A stretch of DNA of 64,000 nucleotides from Pontederia crassipes (lineage: Eukaryota > Streptophyta > Magnoliopsida > Commelinales > Pontederiaceae), in NCBI GenBank assembly GCA_030549335.1, contig CM060194.1, positions 32,632,171 to 32,696,170 on the forward strand. Direction: 5' to 3'. The notes beneath the pieces are model-generated. The model worked only from the letters and a program-made list of their open reading frames with translations. It was not told the DNA's origin and ran no database searches. Made by a program: the position numbers and the translations under genes. Below are positions 46,409 through 58,247 of the stretch, piece by piece (positions within the stretch are counted from its first letter, which is position 1; each line of letters begins with the position of its first letter).

Positions 46409-49400
46409 TCACGGCGTGCTGTCGCCGCCAACCGCGGCCTTAATTCTCTCGACCGTGCACGCGATGAGGCTGTTCACCGTTGCGACCGAGCCCAGCGAGA
46501 GTTTGGCCGTGGGCACCGAGTCGACCAGTATCTGGAACGCAACTGTCAGGAGGGATCCGCTGGAGCCGACTTCGTCGACTCCGGCGCCCCCTTGCATGCC
46601 GGAGGCGGCCGGGCCGTCCGGGAGGATCGCGAATCCCGAAGGAAGGAGCGCAACGTAGTCGGGGTCGCCGCCGTTGAGCACCACGTCCATGGCGACCACG
46701 TCTACAGGCGCGTAAATCACGTAAGAGCCAGTTTGGTCGGTGCAGCTCTCTTGCAGTATCAGCATGTTGCTCTGATTTGAATTGGTGCTCTGGTATGAAC
46801 CATTGCAGTCAGTGGCACAGTGACATGAAGTAAGATGACTTACACTGCGATCTCAAAGTTTTAAGTGAGAAAGATGCTACGTACGTTGACACGGAGCAGT
46901 GAAACACAGTTGCCGTGATCCCGACCATTTGCAATGTGTGCCATTTCTTGAACAACGCCGCCATTAGAGAGGATATCCCACTGTAGCATGTTCATTGAGC
47001 AATGTATTAAAGAGATCAGAAATGTGCCTTAAGTAATCATCTTAGCGAACAACTATTGACATTATTTTAGAACACAACTATTTCCAACCGAAAAAAAAAT
47101 ACTACTCATTTAATCACTTCAAAAGACCTGAGGCTGTGACTCCTACACTAATGCCTCTAAATTTTATACTTCAAAAGCACCTCGGACTGTTAGATTGTGT
47201 AAAAGGAAGCATGACTTTTAAATGATGGTAGCAATATATATATTGAGTACAGGAGTTTGAATACCTCACTGCGAGAACCTTCGTCTCGGAGGAAGTCGAA
47301 GACCCTCTTCGGAGGAACAGGAAGCCAGAAGGACGTCGCAGCGTTGAGTACTATACCCGGTGGCCTGCCGGGATCATCAATACTTTTTCTGGTCATCACC
47401 CTCACGTCCTCCGCGCCGCTGCCAGACAAAGTAGTCCACTGGTGCGTAGTTGAAGCGCTGACGCCTCCGCAGAAGCTCATCACCATTCTCTCAGCCAGCT
47501 TCAGCATGCTCTTTCTGCCTTCTGGGGTCGTAATCACTGTGACACCATGGACTCAGAATAGGGATGGAGGACATGTTGCAGAGGCAAAGTGAAAAGTAAA
47601 GGAGACACGCAAAATGTTAGAGAGTTCACCACCAATGTCCCTAGTGGGGATGTTGCTAGCCATTGCACTTGCCAGGCGTTCGCATTGTCGATCCAATGTG
47701 CTGACCCACCTCTTTGCCCCAAATGCTAAACCAGAATTAACCAGGGGCTTGTATATGTTGTGGACAGATCTGTCGTCAACCTCAACATGTTCCACCCAAG
47801 TGACCTGTTTCAGTGCAAGACCAGTAAGCATATGATAGCAATCAGAACGCAGCATTCATCATAATTTTGCAAGATTGCAGCACCTTTGAATATCCATTAG
47901 GCATTTCCTGAATCAGACAGCCCGATGGCCTTCTACGGCATCGTAGGACGGGGCTCGGGCGCAGGCTGTCCAATGAAACGTCGACGACCGCCCAGGTTCC
48001 ATCTGCATGCTGCTTGCAGTATCTCACAAATAAACTCTCCCTGGTTGGAACAAGAGGAGTTGGAACTTGGAACTCTGCAGACATCTGGGGCATTCATACA
48101 TATCATAGTATTAATCATTTTCGGAGATTTATATCTCAATACTACTCTAAGATCTTGCTTCATTAGTGCAAATATAAAAGAATGATAGTACAGAAAAAAA
48201 ATGTAATATCCAATGCAAAGCTTCACTGTAATCTTATTATACCACTTGTAAAGCTCCGTTATAGTTTCCTGCTACTCCAGTTGAGAGTACTTCGAGTGTT
48301 ATAGCTTTGGAGACGATGCCAGAGAAAACATTGGACCACTGGTTCTGTTCATTAAAAAGTTAATTAGCAATTGGAGTTTAAAATGCCAATCTTCCCCAGA
48401 AATGGAAGAACGTGAGATCAAATTCAAATCAAGTTCCAACAAGTTGAATATAAGGAACAGTTCGAATAAAAAAAGAAGCCAATAGATTCACTTAATAAGT
48501 CTATGAGAGTGCAACTAGACGTACCACATCCATGAGGATCTCAACTAGATTGATATGGTTCATGATGACGACTGCAGTCTCCCTGGATGCCTCCGACTTC
48601 AGGCCTACCGGCTTTGGGCCGATTCCTCTAGGAAATGTCCGAACGTATTCCTCCTCATTGAGGACCTCAGTGGCGCCGTCGATCCCTGGCGCAGTCCACA
48701 GCGGCTCGCCGAGCTGCACCATCCTGACGAGCTCCTCCATTGCGGCCACAGCGAGCTCGATCACCATTGGCTTCTCCATCTCCGCAGGCTGTCCGGACAC
48801 GCTCCTGAGCAGCTCCCCAGCTCCGAACATTTCGGCTCCCATCGGCGGCTGGACGCCGAAACCTCCAACCCCGAGGTCCAATGGAGGACGGGAAGTAACT
48901 GGAGGGAGTAGGGGAAAAGAAGGACCCATTGGCTTACCCACATACTTCGCTGCAATTCCTGAAATCCTATCAATCTGTAGGTCGACACAGAAACAATAGA
49001 AGAGCATAAATCCAGAAGATTAAACATACATACATCCATCAATCAGCATGCATGGAACACATCAAAACAGCAGTTACCTCTTCCCTTAACCTGGCGTTCT
49101 CTATCCTGAGTTGGTGCTCGTCGAAGCACATCTCTCCAAGAGCAGGCGGGCCGCCACAGTTGGGGCATGACGCATTGCTGAGAGCCTCCTTATACCTCAT
49201 GTTCTCAGCTCGAAGCTTATCGTTTTCCGACCGGAGCTGTTGGTTTTCTTGCCTCTCGTGATGTGTCTGCAAGGAGGCAAAAACCCCTATGAATTAACAA
49301 TCATGCAGTCGAGGGCATGATGGTCAACAACATTGATGATCCGTGGATGGCAGCCATGCACGCATGCACTTGCAGTACGTATATAAAAGATGAAGGTGTT

Positions 49401-50735
49401 GTTCATTAATATTTCTCTCTCTCTCTTCCGTTACCTTCATTTGAGTACGCTTGTTTTGGAACCAGAACTTGACTTGTAGAGGCTCCAATCCGAGCTCTCG
49501 GCTCAGCTCCTTTCTCTGCTTGTCATCAGGATGAGGGCATTCCTTAAAGAAACTGCAACAAACATACGAATGCGAAAATGATGAGAAAGGATAGCAGATT
49601 TTCTTGTAAAGTGCTTATTTTGCTATACTACACAAAGAACTACTCGGAAAATTCCGTACAAAAATGAAGAAAAAAACATGACACTGAAGAGTGGATAGAT
49701 CGAGGTAATTACGCTTCCATCTCTTGTATTTGGTGCTGGGTGTGGCGGTGATAACGCTTCTTGCGAGGGCGCTGGTTCGGATCCTGTAGGTCATCGCCGG
49801 AGGCGGCCCCCTCGATGTTCTCGCTGCCGGACTTGCTCTCGAAGTCTTCGTCCCGGGGCGCCCTCGGCATGATTTCGCCGTCCCCCATGGTAGTCTGAGG
49901 GATATCTACAAGCTGATGCTGATGCTGATGCTGGTGCTGGAGTTGGATTTGCTGCGGATCCATCAAATTTGGCTGCAAGAACATGACGCATCACATAAGA
50001 CGATCTCCTTTTAGTTCTTTTCTTGCAAGGAACAGTTTCATACAGATGCTAAATGGTATGGGACTAAACATAAGCTCATTAAACACACAAATCATTTTGA
50101 TAAGTGGTGCTTATATGAAAGAGAATAGAAAAAAAAGGAACCGCTGTCATCTCTAATTCATTATTGCCTAACAATCAATCTCCAAACTCAAAAAGGAGGG
50201 GGGAAAAGAAAAAATAAAACTCTAAGAGGAAATCTAACGCTAAAAAAGTTTTAAATCTTAGATCTGATAAGAAGAACACTGTTTGTACTTTCCTTGTGAA
50301 CCATAGTTGGAAGCATGCAAGGCAGATCCATGTATATGTACATAAAAGGCACTCTCTCTCTCTATATATATATATATTTATGTATATTGAGGTAGAAAAA
50401 TAAAAATATTGGACAAACCCTTTGGCACTCTTAGGAGCAAGAAAGGGCTGCAGATCATTCACCTCTCACTTGGATTTAGCAGCAAATGGCTAAATGATCA
50501 CCTCTCATCACAAACCCTAATATGATATGAACAAAGCCCAAAGGCATGCAGATAGAACAGCAGCTGCACATGGAGGAGTTCGCAGAATGACAAAATTAAT
50601 CAGAACTCATGGCGATCAGTTCAGCTAGCTGACCTGGCCTAGCGAGAGAGCAGACGAAGACCCGTAACCGGCCCCGGCGTTCCTTCCGATCATGGACGGC
50701 ACATGTCTTGCTGGAATCATGATCCCTCCGGGCAT
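46409..50735 (-). CDS. HD-ZIP IV homeodomain-START transcription factor (11 exons, 781 aa)
   Basis: Nuclear transcription factor of the PDF2/ATML1/ROC1 group that specifies epidermal (L1) identity and binds L1 boxes. Coding exons, 5' to 3': 50735-50634, 49972-49713, 49552-49435, 49266-49078, 48974-48525, 48344-48243, 48084-47884, 47804-47630, 47536-47265, 46980-46885, 46789-46409; all GT-AG with consistent phases. N-terminus [19 protein letters not shown], then a His/Gln repeat (about 47-54). The homeodomain (about 104-160) holds [16 protein letters not shown] and [13 protein letters not shown]. The zipper-loop-zipper (about 161-235) has the CPNC motif in its loop. START runs about 290-525 ([36 protein letters not shown]), and the START-associated region covers 526-781 (ending TVERIKAAV). 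Length is standard for the class. The first exon could extend no further upstream in a convincing way. No defects seen. Confidence 0.95.
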
Positions 50736-51399
50736 ATTTCTCCTCCCCAAACCCTAATTCCTTCAGTAGAGGGGCCTCTTTTTCTCTCTTTTTTTATGTT
50801 TATCTTCTTCGTACTTCTCAAAGTTTTTCTGTGATGGGATCTTGTCGCTGCTCCTTCTGTCGTAGTACTTCACTCTTTGGGAGAGCTGATGGACTGCTCG
50901 ATGTGATGAACGACGGTAGAACTGATCAAATCTTGGCTTCCGTAGTATATCTTAGGGACTAAGTGAGAGAGAGAGGAGAGAGAAAAGAGAGATGTGTCGC
51001 TTCTGACACCTAACAATATGACAACCACACCGAAAGAGAAAATAAAATAAAATGATAGAAACAAGCGATATATATCACGAAGATATAGTCGTAAACGCAT
51101 ACACTAAATCTCCTGTCTCTCTTTTCTCTCTCCTCCTCTCCTGGTGACCTTACTCACTCACTCTCTTCTATCCAGACGATAGCAAGTGGAGCAAGAAAAA
51201 GAAAAAGCTTCAGCGCATGCAAGTAAGAGAATTTGATGAGCTCTCAGAAGTTAGCAGCAGAAAAGAAGCCATGGGAGGAGGTCAGAGGTTGAAGAAGGAG
51301 AAGAGGAGGAGAAGATGAAGAAGGGAAAGTGCAGGGAGAAGTAGAAGGGGAACAGGTGGAGACGAAGTGGTGAAGAGGAGTTATTGCAGAGGGTGCAAT
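50736..51399 (-). promoter_or_regulatory. 5' leader/promoter-proximal region of the HD-ZIP IV gene
   Basis: Rich in CT/GA tracts (50930-50990; 51110-51180), common in plant core promoters and leaders. No other gene. The start of transcription cannot be placed from sequence. Confidence 0.4.
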
Positions 51400-51407
51400 T
51401 GCATTTA
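51400..51407 (-). promoter_or_regulatory. L1 box (proximal)
   Basis: TAAATGCA on the minus strand, the exact epidermal L1-box consensus TAAATGYA bound by HD-ZIP IV proteins, about 670 bp upstream of the start codon and in the gene's orientation. It suggests epidermis-specific, self-reinforcing expression as known for ATML1/PDF2. Confidence 0.55.
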
Positions 51408-53504
51408 TGAGAGGGTGGTGTTATTGCTAGGGGGGAGAGAGAGTGGGGAGACGAGGGGAGAGAAAGAGATGTGGCATTAAATTTTCCATAAGATGGTATA
51501 AGATGAAAGAGATGACAGCTACCAAACTCCAGAGCTTACTAAGTTTTGAAGAAGTTTTACTGTGAGATATGCACGGTTCCTTTTTTTTAATCAGATCAAG
51601 ATAATATGCATATTAATTTGGCCCCTAATTAATATCGATGACAAATTAAGAAAATAAAAGTATCTAATTAAGAAGCCATCCAAATTGTCCATATATAATT
51701 AATTATCCTATTCAAGGTATCAAAACATACGTACATTAATTTCTTCGGCCGGATACCGGAAGAATTGCTATTGTTCATCGAGTTATTATAATTGCTAATG
51801 AAAGCAAGATTAAATACAAAAAGCAACACAAATAATTTAACCAAAAAATGGACAAGTTGATGATTACATAATGAATATGAGTTAATTCAGTCTTAGGTTA
51901 CATTACTGTAAATTTGTAATTGAACTATTGCAACATTGAATTAACAATCTTTGTTTGTTTGTTTTTTTTTTTTTTGGTATTCGCCAAATCATTAGTCTTT
52001 TTTTCCATATTTATTTTAAAAATGTAATTCTTAAGACTGGAACGAGAGATCTCTACACAAGTAACCATGCATGTACTACGTCATGATCAAAGGTTAAACC
52101 CTAATTCTTTTGATATTTCACATGGAAAACCAGACCATGCCATGCAAACATTTACCACGTTGAAATATAAATGAACAATGGTAGTAATTTGCATTTACAG
52201 GTAATCACACACACACAGAAAGAAATTTTTCATCCTTTATCAAAGGGTATGTTCGAAATGTCGACCACATTGGAAGAGATTAATAATAATTTCACCGTTC
52301 CAAAGTCTTCGATATTATGCAGGCATCAACCGCATAATTCGCCTTTTAAACCTCATACAACATATTCTACTTGATGCGTCAAAATCATCGAAATTTGTAA
52401 AATTTTCTCCACAATAAGAAATTCTATTTTTCATGTGTTTTTGTTAGAAGAAAAAAATTAGAAGTTTAAGTGGCATGTTTTAGAAGTTGCCTCCAAGTTT
52501 GTCATGCCATGAAAGCGGGAGGTGAGGTGGTGGGTTTGCTTGGGATTCCATACATTGTGCATGCCATGGTGAGAAACCCCCCAACTCCCCCGCCACCCCC
52601 CTATTAAATGAGCTCTCTCTCTCTCCCCCTCCCTCCCTCCATTCCAACCCCTCATTGCCAAAAATTTAATGCCTCTGAGCTCCACTTCACGGCGCCATGG
52701 TGGTCGTAGAGCCCCGGACACAGGGCAAGCTCACGACTATATATTTACTACGCTCACGCCCTAATTGGCCCTCCACCTTGGCTCTCTCTTTCTCTCTCCT
52801 ACACGTATATATATCCCTCTATGCATATATGTGTTGCATACAAGTGTATATACACATTTACTTGCCTCTATTATCTTTTTCTCTTTTAACCAGAAGGAAC
52901 GATTAATTAACTACATATAATGCTTTTTTTTCATTTGAAATGAGGATTTTGGAGTGAGGCATTGCAAAAGTCGGTGTGTGTTTTTGGGAGTTTGCGTAGT
53001 TTGAACTTGAGCTGTAGATGGGAAAAAAAAAGTTCAAAACTGTGCGAAGTTTTCCCCCTCCATGTCCACGGCCCTCCGTCGTTGGACCATCGCCATATTT
53101 CTGGGTCCCACGACGTATTAATTTATTTAGAAGAAAACTCTTTTATAATTATAAATGTCTCCTTCATTAATTACTCCGTGTGGAGTGAATTAATTAGAGG
53201 CAGCGCCTCCATCTTTAAGCCTAGCTGACTCTATTAATTTCGTTTTGTAATATGCATAATGAAAGAAATTACTTTTGATACCCGTAGGAGCCCGTCTTCA
53301 TGACTAAACTAATTAGAAATCAAAGAGTAAAAGTATTCACCTGATAAAAGTGATGATTCCAAAATCGATTTCTGAATTACTAGCTAATGCATGCATACAA
53401 AATTTAACAAATAATAGAATCATTTTTAATAGCATGTATCATTTTTTTGAGTTTATTTACATTAATTTTATAAAAATAAAATTTTATTTAATATTATATT
53501 TTAT
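51408..53504. other. Distal upstream region, no gene
   Basis: AT-rich, with a C-rich and CT-repeat patch at about 52575-52640. No coding region recognised; contains a second L1-box match at 52190-52197. Confidence 0.5.
52190..52197 (-). promoter_or_regulatory. L1 box (distal)
   Basis: A second exact TAAATGCA on the minus strand, 1.46 kb upstream of the HD-ZIP IV start codon. An 8-mer occurs by chance in AT-rich DNA, so this one is weaker evidence than the proximal site. Confidence 0.35.
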
Positions 53505-55040
53505 TGTGTAGGAAGTAAGAAAATTGGATTACTAAGCCACCAAAGAAAATTGCGCACAAATCGAAGTTAAAAAGTGAAAAACAATGGAGGTGACTGAATT
53601 TGAATTGTTACAGTAAAAAGCCTCTTTACAGACCATGAAACAAAATTGTTAAATCACTGAACAAATCATTAAAATATATTTTTCACGCTAAAAATTTGTC
53701 CGAGGCATGATCGTGACCAGTCCATCTCGGGATATGAAAATCCACACTTTTAATGCAAATTGGATACTGTAAAGACCGTGAAAATACTTTTCACAAGTCG
53801 TGAAAACTCATTTCTAATCATATTCGGACACTGTTTAAGTCGTTAAATCTTTATAACAGCTCGTGACGAAGGTCAAATTCGAGTTTTAGACGATTTCTTG
53901 GAAGAATTTCAAGTACACAAGGATTCCTATTTCTACTATATGATCTTAAAATGATTTGTAAACATATTATGGATCAAATTTCAGAGTTTGCAAAACCAAA
54001 ATTTCAGAACTAAATCAACTCCGAATTTTTCTTATTTTTTACATAAAAAATATTTTTATTTCTTCTCCAATCACATGGAAATCTGAACCCTATAAATAGA
54101 GTCATTCTACCACCTGGAGAGAGTATACTAGGGCCTGCAACCTATTCATTGAAGCCAAGAACATGAGAAGACTCTGAAGTATCAGTGAGAAGATTTATGT
54201 GAGATTGACTCTAGACGAGAATCAAGCAGCAGTTCATCGGTGATTCTCAAGAGTACTATATGTTCTAGTTAATGTTGGGGTGATCTTAGTCATCTATTTT
54301 TCTTATGTTTATCTTTTTTGTAGTTTAGAGTTCTTAGTTATCTTTCTAGTTATACGATTTATAATAGTTCTATTGTTAAAGGCAAATTATTAGACCTTCA
54401 CTTTTTAATTATTGAAGTTCAGTTTCTTTTGATTATATATGCAAGTATTAATACTTTACAGAGATTAATTGTCTTCATTAATTGGCTATTATCCTTGTGG
54501 GAATAGTTTATTATGTTTGTATGATGTTTGTGAAATTGATTTAAGATTTTTTTTGTCCAAGCATTACATAACACAACTCGTAGGATCCTAAATTAGAAGT
54601 GTGTTATGCGGTCTATTAAACGTTACCATTGTCTGGATATTAATAGTATAAGGACTATATTTTAATGCATCTTAATATCAGGTTTGATTACATTATGATC
54701 CATGATGAAATTGTTTTAATTAAGATATGTTGATTGATCTTAAATGAAAATCAATAATTTGAGTAGATTCAAATCCGTATATTCAGTTTGTTTATAATTT
54801 TATTTATCATCCTAAGCCCTATGCATCCGTATATTATATTAGATTAATTTAATTTAGTTTTTACTTTTCTGCAATTCTATTTACGCATATCTTTTATTCA
54901 AATCATGTTGTCTCATATTAGCTTCTAAAATTTATTTAGTTACGTAAGTTAATTCCTCGTGACTTTGACATTGTATCTTATATTTTATTACTTGAGCGAC
55001 TAGTACACTTATTAATATTTAATTGTTATCAATTCTTACA
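53505..55040 (+). mobile_element. Solo-LTR-like block (same family as 17447-18784)
   Basis: Begins TGTGTAGG and ends TTCTTACA. The last ~60 bp (acttgagcgactagtacactt...gttatcaattct) match the end of the insert at 17447-18784. A TATA-like ccctataaatag sits near 54088. It has several cgtgac/gtcacg-like motifs, as in the other copy, and no coding domain. The left edge is approximate and no target duplication was found, so it is old or truncated. Confidence 0.5.
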
Positions 55041-56949
55041 TCACTAGCATATATTGAATTGCTTATGATATAATCTTACTAATTAATTGTGCGAATCAAT
55101 CTTGATTTATAATAAAGATATTTAAACCAAAAAATACAAATGCTGATTCAGCATGTGAAGTTTTATTGAAAAAGCCTAATTTTGTAGAAAGTATGTTGAT
55201 TGTGTTCTCGAAGTACTTGAATTAGATATATTTTTTATTGGTTTTTCTTATCTAATATTATAAATATACTCGTTTAAATACTCAATGAAAGAAAAGTTGT
55301 TCCATTAGGAAAAAAGTAGTGCTGAAAAGAAATGTATCTCTTAAACTTTAAAGTCTACTATATTTAATAGGGTAAAAAAAATATTAAGCTTTTTGTACTG
55401 ACTTAATGTTGTTAATGGAATAACGAAGGCCAGTAATGCTTCACAGCTTCAGGATATATAAAACATGGAAAATGCGTAACTGTTCTTGCAAAAATCGAAT
55501 TGAAACTCCGCATAATTATATTTAGGGAGTTAATATTAATTTTAGGAAGAAGGAAGAAGATCTGCATTAAAATTTCCCCTATTTTTTATTGCACGGGGAG
55601 AAAATCTCATTCTGCATCTACTTTTCATTTATTTTCTTATAATTACTTCAGTTTTTTTTCTCGGTGAATTTTTTTTATAGTCAACCGTCGGTGGAAAGCG
55701 GTGACAAGTGTGACTTCTAACAAATTTTTTTTATATTCATAAAAATTCGAACTTTGATATCTCTGCTCAAACGAGAAGGAGTCACTACTACTATACTCCA
55801 ACTTTTATTAGTATAAAAGCTTGACATGTTATTTTTTTCGCATACATTCTGACGTTAGGTTACATCAGATAAATAATAGAGAGCAAAATGCATTAAAGTA
55901 TGACAATCATATGAATCCAATTCCCCGGCCCTCTGATGTGATAAAACAAGGCTTCAAATATGTTTACCTTACTATGACACAAATAAGTCAATTAATGGGT
56001 CTCAATTTTTTTTTAATTTCATTTGAACTTCTTATAATGTTTTTCCATGCCCTATAATATTTTTAAAAAAAAATACAGGTCAGTTGTTTCTTTTTTTCTC
56101 ACAATTACCTTATTTTTTATTGGAGTAGTGGAATAAAAATTAAAATTCTAATGTAATGACACATTTGAATATGACGAAGAGCCTTCAAATTTTCCCTCAA
56201 TCCAAACTTAAAACTTAAACTAGGAAAACTGCTTCATCGTACTTTCGAATTCGACTATCGTTGGTGATGTGATTTATATAACCAAAAAGTCAAGTTTAAA
56301 AAGTCAACTAACGATGTTAATTAGTTAATAGTACGGTCCAGATAAACCTTTTGGTGACTTTTAAAAAGATTATATTTATTAATTTATTATGATTTTTTTT
56401 AGGGTTAACTTCAGTTCTTCCCACGACTAGGATGTGTTTTTACTTCTACCTTCTAAACTTCTTTTTTTGGTAGCCAGCGCCCTCAGTATAAGCGATGCTG
56501 ATGATTCAATTCGCGCAACGTTAAAGAACGCAATGTCTACAGGTTGGAAGTCAGCTCATCATCGAGTCAAATTAATTCGGTTAAATTATCCTGAGTCGCG
56601 TACTTGACAGTGACAAGTGAAAGCTTTCAATAAAAACTTTTTGTATTTATAAGTCTTAAACTTGAAACCTTACTTAACCGAAGAGAAATCATTTGCCACT
56701 TACCTTTTAACTTCGATCTCACCTTCGGAGGCATATTTATCTAATTAACTCCAAATACCTAAAATCTATTTATTTTACATTTTTACTCGCCTTAAAATTT
56801 AATAATAGATCGGCCAACGTAACCTGTTTTCAATGACCCTTTTGATTTAAAAAAAAAGTTAAATAAGGATATGAAATATAAAAATAATAATTAAGGTAAG
56901 AAGGTATTTGGAACGTTAAAATTTTTATATTAGAACGAATCATTTAAAA

Positions 56950-56950
<1 letters not shown>
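55041..56950. other. AT-rich intergenic, no gene
   Basis: Only short frames without family resemblance (for example near 55821-56057). No terminal repeats recognised. Confidence 0.5.

Positions 56951-57030
<80 letters not shown>
56951..57030. repeat. (ATT)n microsatellite, about 80 bp
   Basis: Roughly 26 uninterrupted TTA/ATT triplets. Confidence 0.95.
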
Positions 57031-57131
57031 TTGAAAGTTAATATTAATGGAATTATGACTTTGATTTTTAGGAAACGATGCTGATAGTTCAACTCGTACC
57101 TATGTTAACGACTATGTGCATTATTCACATA

Positions 57132-57418
57132 GGCTGCGTTTGATAGCAAAACTTGAGCAAGTTCACGCTCGTCCAAAATGACATAGGCCCCGCCAAAATA
57201 TTGGTTCGGTCAACGTGGTTCATTCTGCAAAATAAGTTCTCGCGAAGCGCAAGAACTTGTAAAATTTTGCTGCGCGAGTTGAATTAATCTTAAATCCCAC
57301 GCCCATTTCATATAGTCCACGTCAGCGGTGCCATCCAAACACAAATAGAAACAAATAACTCAAATCACAGAATTCCTACATCTAATTGGAACTTTTGTTC
57401 CATCGTCCAAACACAGCC
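57132..57418. mobile_element. MITE, 287 bp
   Basis: Ends ggctgcgtttgatagc and gtccaaacacagcc are imperfect inverted repeats. The flanks share 'ata', but the duplication is not diagnostic, so the superfamily is open. Non-coding. It lies close to the chromovirus insertion. Confidence 0.6.
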
Positions 57419-57695
57419 ATATGATAAATTCTTTTACATAGATCTTCAACCCAATCCTTACGCGAAGGAAGTCCCATGGCGGTGGGTCCCTGAGACCCTT
57501 CGAAAATGGAGGGCCGTGATCGGTCTACGAGGGGTCTATTTACAATTCATTGCACATGGAAATGGCGTTTGGAATACCAAATTAAAAGCTGAGCATTTAC
57601 ATATCAACAGGTAGATTTCATGAGGGGTTAATGAAAAATTGTAAATGGTAATGTTCATCTACTTTTCGTTTTTTTTCTTTACTTTCTAATGCTAG

Positions 57696-58236
57696 TGTCA
57701 CGGGGTCGTTTTTCGCTCGACCGACCCGTGCGGCGCCTAGACGTGCCCAACGTCTAGGCAAGCTCTTTTGAGCGCTTTGCGGAAGCTTGCTTATGCCACT
57801 TTTTGTATGCCACAACTTTTGGGACGCACGGTCCCGAGCGGACGCTTCTTCGGTGGAGGCGTTTGTGAACAAACGGGCACCTCGGCGTAACGCTCGATCG
57901 CTTGGGACGCTTTGGGACGCTCTTTTGTGGGTTGCCACCCCACGCTTGAGGCACGATGCTAGATTTAGGGAAGCTTGAAATCTTTGTTGAGTAAATAGGA
58001 ATGATTACAACGCTTCGGGGGAGGACTAGCGGGTCTCCCCTACTATACCACCGTTTCGGGTGGTAGAATTGCGACGTGTGATGTGGAGGACCATCTCCGG
58101 GGGTGCACTTTTCAGGAGTGCAAATTACAAAACTGCCACCATCACACTTAGAAAATAAACTAAGTACAAAAGTGAGTTGAAAAGGAAATACATCATAAGA
58201 TAACTCGACGTGCCCCGGGGAGAAGCCCCCGGGACA
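57696..58236 (-). repeat. 3' LTR of the chromovirus
   Basis: 541 bp, identical by eye to 62869-63409. On the minus strand it begins TGTCCCGGGGG and ends CCCCGTGACA. Confidence 0.95.
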
Positions 58237-58247
58237 TTCTCCCCCAC
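58237..58247 (-). other. Polypurine tract of the chromovirus
   Basis: GTGGGGGAGAA on the minus strand directly abuts the 3' LTR and follows the end of the pol frame, the normal position for plus-strand priming. Confidence 0.8.

Noticed and set aside
46009-46431. Separate minus-strand gene downstream of the HD-ZIP IV stop
   Set aside because: It crosses a likely 3' UTR intron and the stem-loop and has no family resemblance; the position fits the 3' UTR of the HD-ZIP IV transcript.
52500-52720. Promoter and start of a plus-strand gene near a CT-rich patch
   Set aside because: The following frame is short with no recognisable product or spliceable continuation; the CT-rich patch alone is weak evidence.
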